The notes below the pieces were generated by a model. The model saw only the letters and a program-made list of their open reading frames with translations. It did no database searches and was not told where the DNA came from. A stretch of DNA of 64,000 bases from Microlunatus soli (GTDB lineage Bacteria; Actinomycetota; Actinomycetes; Propionibacteriales; Propionibacteriaceae). Location: positions 6,324,001-6,388,000 of the forward strand of contig NZ_LT629772.1 in the NCBI RefSeq assembly GCF_900105385.1. Direction: 5' to 3'. Of this stretch, positions 60,206 through 64,000 are shown one piece after another. Both the position numbers and the translations under genes were made by a program. Position 1 is the first letter of the stretch. Every line of letters starts with the position of its first letter.

Positions 60206-62536
60206 ATGGCTACCGCAACCTGCCGACGGATCATGATCGACACCGACCCCTTTGTCGCCTCCTCGACCGGAGGCTGGTCGGACAAGGCACACTGGCCGGC
60301 ATCCTGGATCCGCCGCCCCGGGCGATCGGAGCAAGGCATGGTCACCGGATACCGCCTTGAGTTCACCGGCCCGATCGAGACGACCATCCACGTCACCGCC
60401 GACGAACGTTACGAGCTCTATCTCGACGGCGAGTTGATCGACCGAGGCCCCGACCGCGGCGACCTCGAGCACTGGTCCTTCGCCAGCTACCTGCTCACCG
60501 CCGGTGCGGGGCAGCACCGGTTGGCTGCCCGAGTGTGGAGTCTCGGCGACGACGCACCACTGGCCCAGTTCTCCCGGTCTCCCGGACTACTGCTCGCCGA
60601 TCAGGACGGCCGTCTGAGCACCGGCCGCGCTCCGTGGCAGGTCGCCGAGTTGCCCGGGCACCGGCTCCGATCCAAGGGAGTTGCCTGGGGCTGCGGCGCC
60701 AAACTGGAACTCGACGGCCGACTCTTTCCCTGGGGATGGGCCAGCGGCGCGGACGGTCTGACCTGGGATCCGGCCGAGAGCGCCGAGCCGGGCTTCGGCG
60801 CCGCCTACGCCAACGACGTGCCGCCGACCCGGTTGCTGCTACCGACATTGCTGCCGCCCCAACGGGCGCAGGAGTTCACCGGCAGCCGGGTCCGGCAGGT
60901 CGCCGACCATCCTGGCGGCGACACGCACCGGTTGATCATCTCCCCGGCCGACGACCTGCCGACGGAAGCGAAAGCCTGGCAGCAGCTGCTGACGGGCGGG
61001 CCTGCGGTGGTGGTACCGGCCGGCACCGGTCGCCGGGTGATCATCGACCTCGACGACTACGTCTGTGCCTACCCGCAGCTCCGGCTCAGCGGAGGCGAGG
61101 CAGCGATGATTCGCGTGCACTGGCAGGAAAGTCTCCTCGACGCCGACGGCGGCAAAGGGGATCGCGATCAGGTCGACGGTAAACGGTTCGCATCCCGCGG
61201 CGCCGACCAGGACGGTGTCGGTGACCTGTTCATCGCCGGTGGCGGTGAACAGGAACTGCACACCACGCTGTGGTGGGAAGCGGGTCGCTATGTCGAGATC
61301 GTCGTCAGCACGGCCGACCAGCCGCTGACGATCGAGTCCTTGACCTTCGTGGAGAATCACTATCCGTTCGACGATCTCGGGGCCTTCGACGCCTCCGACC
61401 AGCGGCTGCCCGCGGTGCGCAAGCTCGCCTTCCGAACGCTCCAGATGTGTTCGCACGAGACGACGATGGACTGTCCCTACTACGAGCAGCTGCAGTATGC
61501 CGGGGACACCAGGATCCAGAACCTGGTCGCCTACGTCGCCACCGGGGACGACCGGCTGGCCCGGCAGGCGTTGCTCGCCTTCGACCGCAGCCGCGGCACC
61601 GACGGGCTGACCAGGAGTCGCTACCCGTCCCGGATCCGTCAGACCATCCCGCCGTTCTCCCTGTGGTGGATCGCCATGGTGCACGATTTCGCCTTGTGGC
61701 GTGGTGATCTGGGCTTCGTGGCCGATCTGATGCCAGGCGTCCGAGCGGTCCTCGACGCGCATCGCCGCGGCGTCGATGGGCAAGGTCTGTTCCACGGCCT
61801 GGATGGGTGGAATTTCACCGATTGGGTGCCGAGATGGTCCGACGGCGCGCCGGTGGACGCTCATTGGGGCGTCTCCGGGGTGCTGAATCTCCAGCTGGCG
61901 CACGTCGCTGGACTGGCCGCCGATCTGGAGGACTGGGCCGGCGCCGCAGTCCTGGCCGAACACCACCGCACCCTCGCCGACACGGTGCGCTCCGCGGCCG
62001 AAGATCATTTCTGGTCGGCAGAGCGCGGACTGTACGCCGACGATCTCGGTCGGACGACGTTCAGCGAGCACGCCCAATGTCTGGCGCTGTTCGCCGGGGC
62101 CGCCGATGGTGCCGACGCGGTCGCCCGAACGATCGACAGCAGCGATCCCGACCTGGCTCGGACGACGGTCTACTTCGACCACTATCTCTTCGATGCCTAC
62201 GGCCGGATCGGTCGCCCCGACGCGATGATCAACAGGATGGGACTGTGGTTCGACCTGCTCGACACCGGTCTGCGGACGGTTGTCGAACAGCCGGAGCCGA
62301 CCCGCAGCGACTGCCATGCCTGGGGCGCCCATCCGATCGTGCACACGGCCACCACACTGCTCGGCATTCGTCCGATCGAGCCCGGCATGAGTCGGGTGAT
62401 CATCCGCCCGCAGCTGGGGCCGCTGGAATGGGCCGAGGCAACGGTGCCCACGCCGTTCGGTGCTCTTTCGGTGCGGGCCGAGGCAGCTGCCGAGCCGACG
62501 ATCGATCTTCCGACGGGGATGCTCTTGGATCGGTGA
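60206..62536 (+). CDS. alpha-L-rhamnosidase-related glycoside hydrolase
   Basis: 776-aa protein of the GH78-like superfamily. An N-terminal beta domain (ETTIHVTADERYELYLDGELI) precedes an (alpha/alpha)6 barrel in which MDCPYYEQLQYAGDTRIQN, near residues 425-445, matches the catalytic DCPYYEQ-type motif. A C-terminal beta domain begins at GIRPIEPGMSRVIIRPQLG, nearly the same phrase as in the rhamnosidase at 45.5-47.8 kb. No signal peptide is seen. A TAGGAC box (60188-60193) and GAGG precede ATG 60206. Its sugar may be rhamnose or another 6-deoxy or uronic residue. Confidence 0.82.
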   Translation: MATATCRRIMIDTDPFVASSTGGWSDKAHWPASWIRRPGRSEQGMVTGYRLEFTGPIETTIHVTADERYELYLDGELIDRGPDRGDLEHWSFASYLLTAGAGQHRLAARVWSLGDDAPLAQFSRSPGLLLADQDGRLSTGRAPWQVAELPGHRLRSKGVAWGCGAKLELDGRLFPWGWASGADGLTWDPAESAEPGFGAAYANDVPPTRLLLPTLLPPQRAQEFTGSRVRQVADHPGGDTHRLIISPADDLPTEAKAWQQLLTGGPAVVVPAGTGRRVIIDLDDYVCAYPQLRLSGGEAAMIRVHWQESLLDADGGKGDRDQVDGKRFASRGADQDGVGDLFIAGGGEQELHTTLWWEAGRYVEIVVSTADQPLTIESLTFVENHYPFDDLGAFDASDQRLPAVRKLAFRTLQMCSHETTMDCPYYEQLQYAGDTRIQNLVAYVATGDDRLARQALLAFDRSRGTDGLTRSRYPSRIRQTIPPFSLWWIAMVHDFALWRGDLGFVADLMPGVRAVLDAHRRGVDGQGLFHGLDGWNFTDWVPRWSDGAPVDAHWGVSGVLNLQLAHVAGLAADLEDWAGAAVLAEHHRTLADTVRSAAEDHFWSAERGLYADDLGRTTFSEHAQCLALFAGAADGADAVARTIDSSDPDLARTTVYFDHYLFDAYGRIGRPDAMINRMGLWFDLLDTGLRTVVEQPEPTRSDCHAWGAHPIVHTATTLLGIRPIEPGMSRVIIRPQLGPLEWAEATVPTPFGALSVRAEAAAEPTIDLPTGMLLDR

Positions 62537-62686
62537 TCTCCACAACCGGTGACGACGTCGTGGTGATTTTCGGCGTCTGACGAGGAGAAATATCGGTCAA
62601 AGACGGCTTGATCGGGCATGAAATACATTTGCTGATCACCGGCTGACCCCTTGCGCCGACTCCACATCGGTGGTTGCGTGGTGATC

Positions 62687-64000
62687 ATGACTGGGAGCAG
62701 ATCCTCCTCGGGGGTCGATGGTCCAGCAGCCGGCGCACTCTTGACAGCAGGTCGATTCTTCACCCGCTGGGAAGAATCCGAAGACCGCCGCGTCGTCTTC
62801 CGTAAAGGCGGCCGCTCGGGCGACGCCTTTTATCGCGATCGGTGGAGCCACGACAAGATTGTGCGCTCCACCCATGGCGTGAATTGCACCGGATCCTGTT
62901 CATGGAAGGTGTATGTCAAGGACGGGGTGATCACCTGGGAGAGCCAGGCCACCGACTACCCGTCGGTCGGCCCGGACAGTCCCGAGTACGAGCCTCGCGG
63001 TTGTCCTCGCGGCGCCGCGTTCTCCTGGTACACCTACTCCCCCACCCGGGTGCGCTATCCGTATGCCCGCGAGGTGTTGATCGAGGCCTATCGGGCGGCC
63101 AAACGGCAGCATCGCGATCCGGTCGATGCGTGGGCGGCGGTCGTCGGCGATCCGACGACCCGGCGCAGGTACCAACAGGCTCGCGGCAAGGGCGGCCTGA
63201 TCAGGGTGAGTTGGGACGAGGCACTGGAGATCGCCGCAGCCGCGCACGTCCACACCATCAGGGCCTACGGGCCGGACCGCTGCGCCGGCTTCTCGCCGAT
63301 CCCGGCGATGTCCATGGTCAGCCACTGTGTCGGGACCCGATTCATCCAATTGATCGGCGGTGTGATGACGTCGTTCTACGACTGGTACGCCGATCTCCCG
63401 GTCGCCAGCCCGCAGGTGTTCGGAGACCAGACCGATGTCCCGGAATCCGGCGACTGGTGGGACAGCACCTACCTGATGATGTGGGGTTCCAATGTCCCCG
63501 TCACCCGCACCCCGGATGCACATTGGATGACCGAGGTGCGCTATCGCGGCACCAAGGTCGTGGCCGTCAGTCCGGACTACGCCGACAACACGAAATTCGC
63601 CGACGAGTGGATGCCTGCCCAGGCCGGATCCGACGCCGCACTGGCGATGGCCATGGGGCACGTGATGTTGCGCGAATTCTTCGTCGACCGGCAGACCGAA
63701 TTCTTCAATTCCTATGTCCGCCAGTTCACCGACCTGCCGTTTCTGATCCGTCTGGAACTGCGGGACGACGGCTCACTCGCGGCCGGCAAGTTCCTGACTG
63801 CCGCGGACCTGGACACCAGGGAGACCGCACCGGAGGACACCTGGAAGACGGTGCTGCTGGACGATGCGACCGGGCAGCCGGTGGTGCCCGGCGGCTCGAT
63901 CGGTCACCGCTATGCGGAGTCCGGCGAGGGCCACTGGAATCTTGATCTTGACGGGATGACACCGCGGTTGAGCCTGTACGGCTCCGGCGACGTCGCCGAG
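62687..64000 (+). CDS. narG: respiratory nitrate reductase alpha subunit, 5' part
   Basis: The first 438 codons of NarG; the gene continues beyond the window (full length about 1,230 aa). The 4Fe-4S ligands are His63, Cys67, Cys71 and Cys106 (HGVNCTGSC, then PRGCPRG), and TSFYDWYADLP contains the Asp (residue 232) that coordinates molybdenum. RTPDAHWMTEVRYRGTKV and the rest match actinobacterial NarG closely. NarG reduces nitrate to nitrite at the inner face of the membrane, with NarH and NarI expected next. ATG 62687 is chosen; GTG 62681 is also possible and no ribosome-binding site is clear. Upstream, TTGAT-N5-ATGAA near 62608-62622 is a poor FNR/CRP-like match. Confidence 0.93.
   Translation, partial: MTGSRSSSGVDGPAAGALLTAGRFFTRWEESEDRRVVFRKGGRSGDAFYRDRWSHDKIVRSTHGVNCTGSCSWKVYVKDGVITWESQATDYPSVGPDSPEYEPRGCPRGAAFSWYTYSPTRVRYPYAREVLIEAYRAAKRQHRDPVDAWAAVVGDPTTRRRYQQARGKGGLIRVSWDEALEIAAAAHVHTIRAYGPDRCAGFSPIPAMSMVSHCVGTRFIQLIGGVMTSFYDWYADLPVASPQVFGDQTDVPESGDWWDSTYLMMWGSNVPVTRTPDAHWMTEVRYRGTKVVAVSPDYADNTKFADEWMPAQAGSDAALAMAMGHVMLREFFVDRQTEFFNSYVRQFTDLPFLIRLELRDDGSLAAGKFLTAADLDTRETAPEDTWKTVLLDDATGQPVVPGGSIGHRYAESGEGHWNLDLDGMTPRLSLYGSGDVAE

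Noticed and set aside
60839-62545. 568-codon open frame antisense to the second rhamnosidase-like gene
   Set aside because: Same reason: no domain features, and the opposite strand has a clear GH78-like protein.
62520-62576. Terminator after the second rhamnosidase-like gene
   Set aside because: The best stem (ATCTCCAC with GTGGTGAT) has a mismatch and a 16-nt loop, with only three T residues after it.
62608-62622. FNR/CRP-type site upstream of narG
   Set aside because: TTGAT-N5-ATGAA has the wrong spacing and an incomplete second half, so it is mentioned only with narG.

Overview
This window is chromosomal DNA of a high-G+C actinobacterium. The codon use, frequent GTG and TTG starts, apparently leaderless promoters, a mycothiol-type DinB protein, an ECF sigma factor of the DGPF-associated type and an actinobacterial NarG all fit. 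The style (sugar and rhamnoside catabolism, many GATC-rich gaps) would suit a Microlunatus-like member of the Propionibacteriaceae, but that placement is an impression. I see no rRNA, tRNA, CRISPR or phage structure.

Layout. 0-4.2 kb: a polysaccharide pyruvyl transferase, an HTH/Clp_N two-gene module with an operator inside its promoter, a Pth2-like peptidyl-tRNA hydrolase and a PP2C phosphatase. 4.2-12.3 kb: two DUF805 membrane proteins, the second with a long Q/Y-rich repeat tail; a TetM/OtrA-like ribosomal-protection GTPase preceded by a short leader ORF and coupled to a phosphotransferase; a HIT protein, a methyltransferase/P-loop kinase pair, and an unrecognised gene behind a terminator-like hairpin. 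12.3-18.1 kb: an MFS/YrdC-like pair, an AraC regulator with a VOC gene, and a UvrA2/DrrC-type ABC protein. 18.2-22.6 kb: a DGPF/YCII gene, an ECF42-like sigma factor, an MFS exporter and a DUF899 protein; the last two each follow a near-identical putative promoter, so this looks like a small sigma-factor regulon. 22.7-38 kb: a mixed set of enzymes (unclassified glycosidase-like protein, DUF2330 protein, cyclase, hydrolases, kinases, P450 with TetR, nucleotidyltransferase), with a degraded methyltransferase remnant at about 26.8 kb. 38-44.3 kb: a tightly overlapping minus-strand operon for nucleoside uptake and use (nucleoside hydrolase, ABC importer, ribokinase, LacI) behind a palindromic operator. 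44.7-55.8 kb: a phosphotransferase, an alpha-L-rhamnosidase, FMN reductase, MFS, DinB, sulfotransferase-like and duplicated PCD-VOC genes, a CopB-like copper ATPase behind a CsoR-like operator, and an SDR. 55.86-57.22 kb: a complete IS256-family element bordered by copies of a 22-bp repeat. 57.5-60.2 kb: a CPBP protease, histidine kinase and response regulator overlapping stop-to-start. 60.2-64 kb: a second rhamnosidase-like enzyme and the 5' part of narG, which runs off the window.

Recurring themes are genes resembling drug-resistance functions (ribosomal protection, three APH-fold kinases, a nucleotidyltransferase, UvrA2, two drug-type MFS exporters), extensive translational coupling by ATGA, GTGA and TGATG overlaps, and four convergent pairs whose coding 3' ends overlap by 30-59 bp. 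Functional statements come from reading translated sequence; no database search was run.
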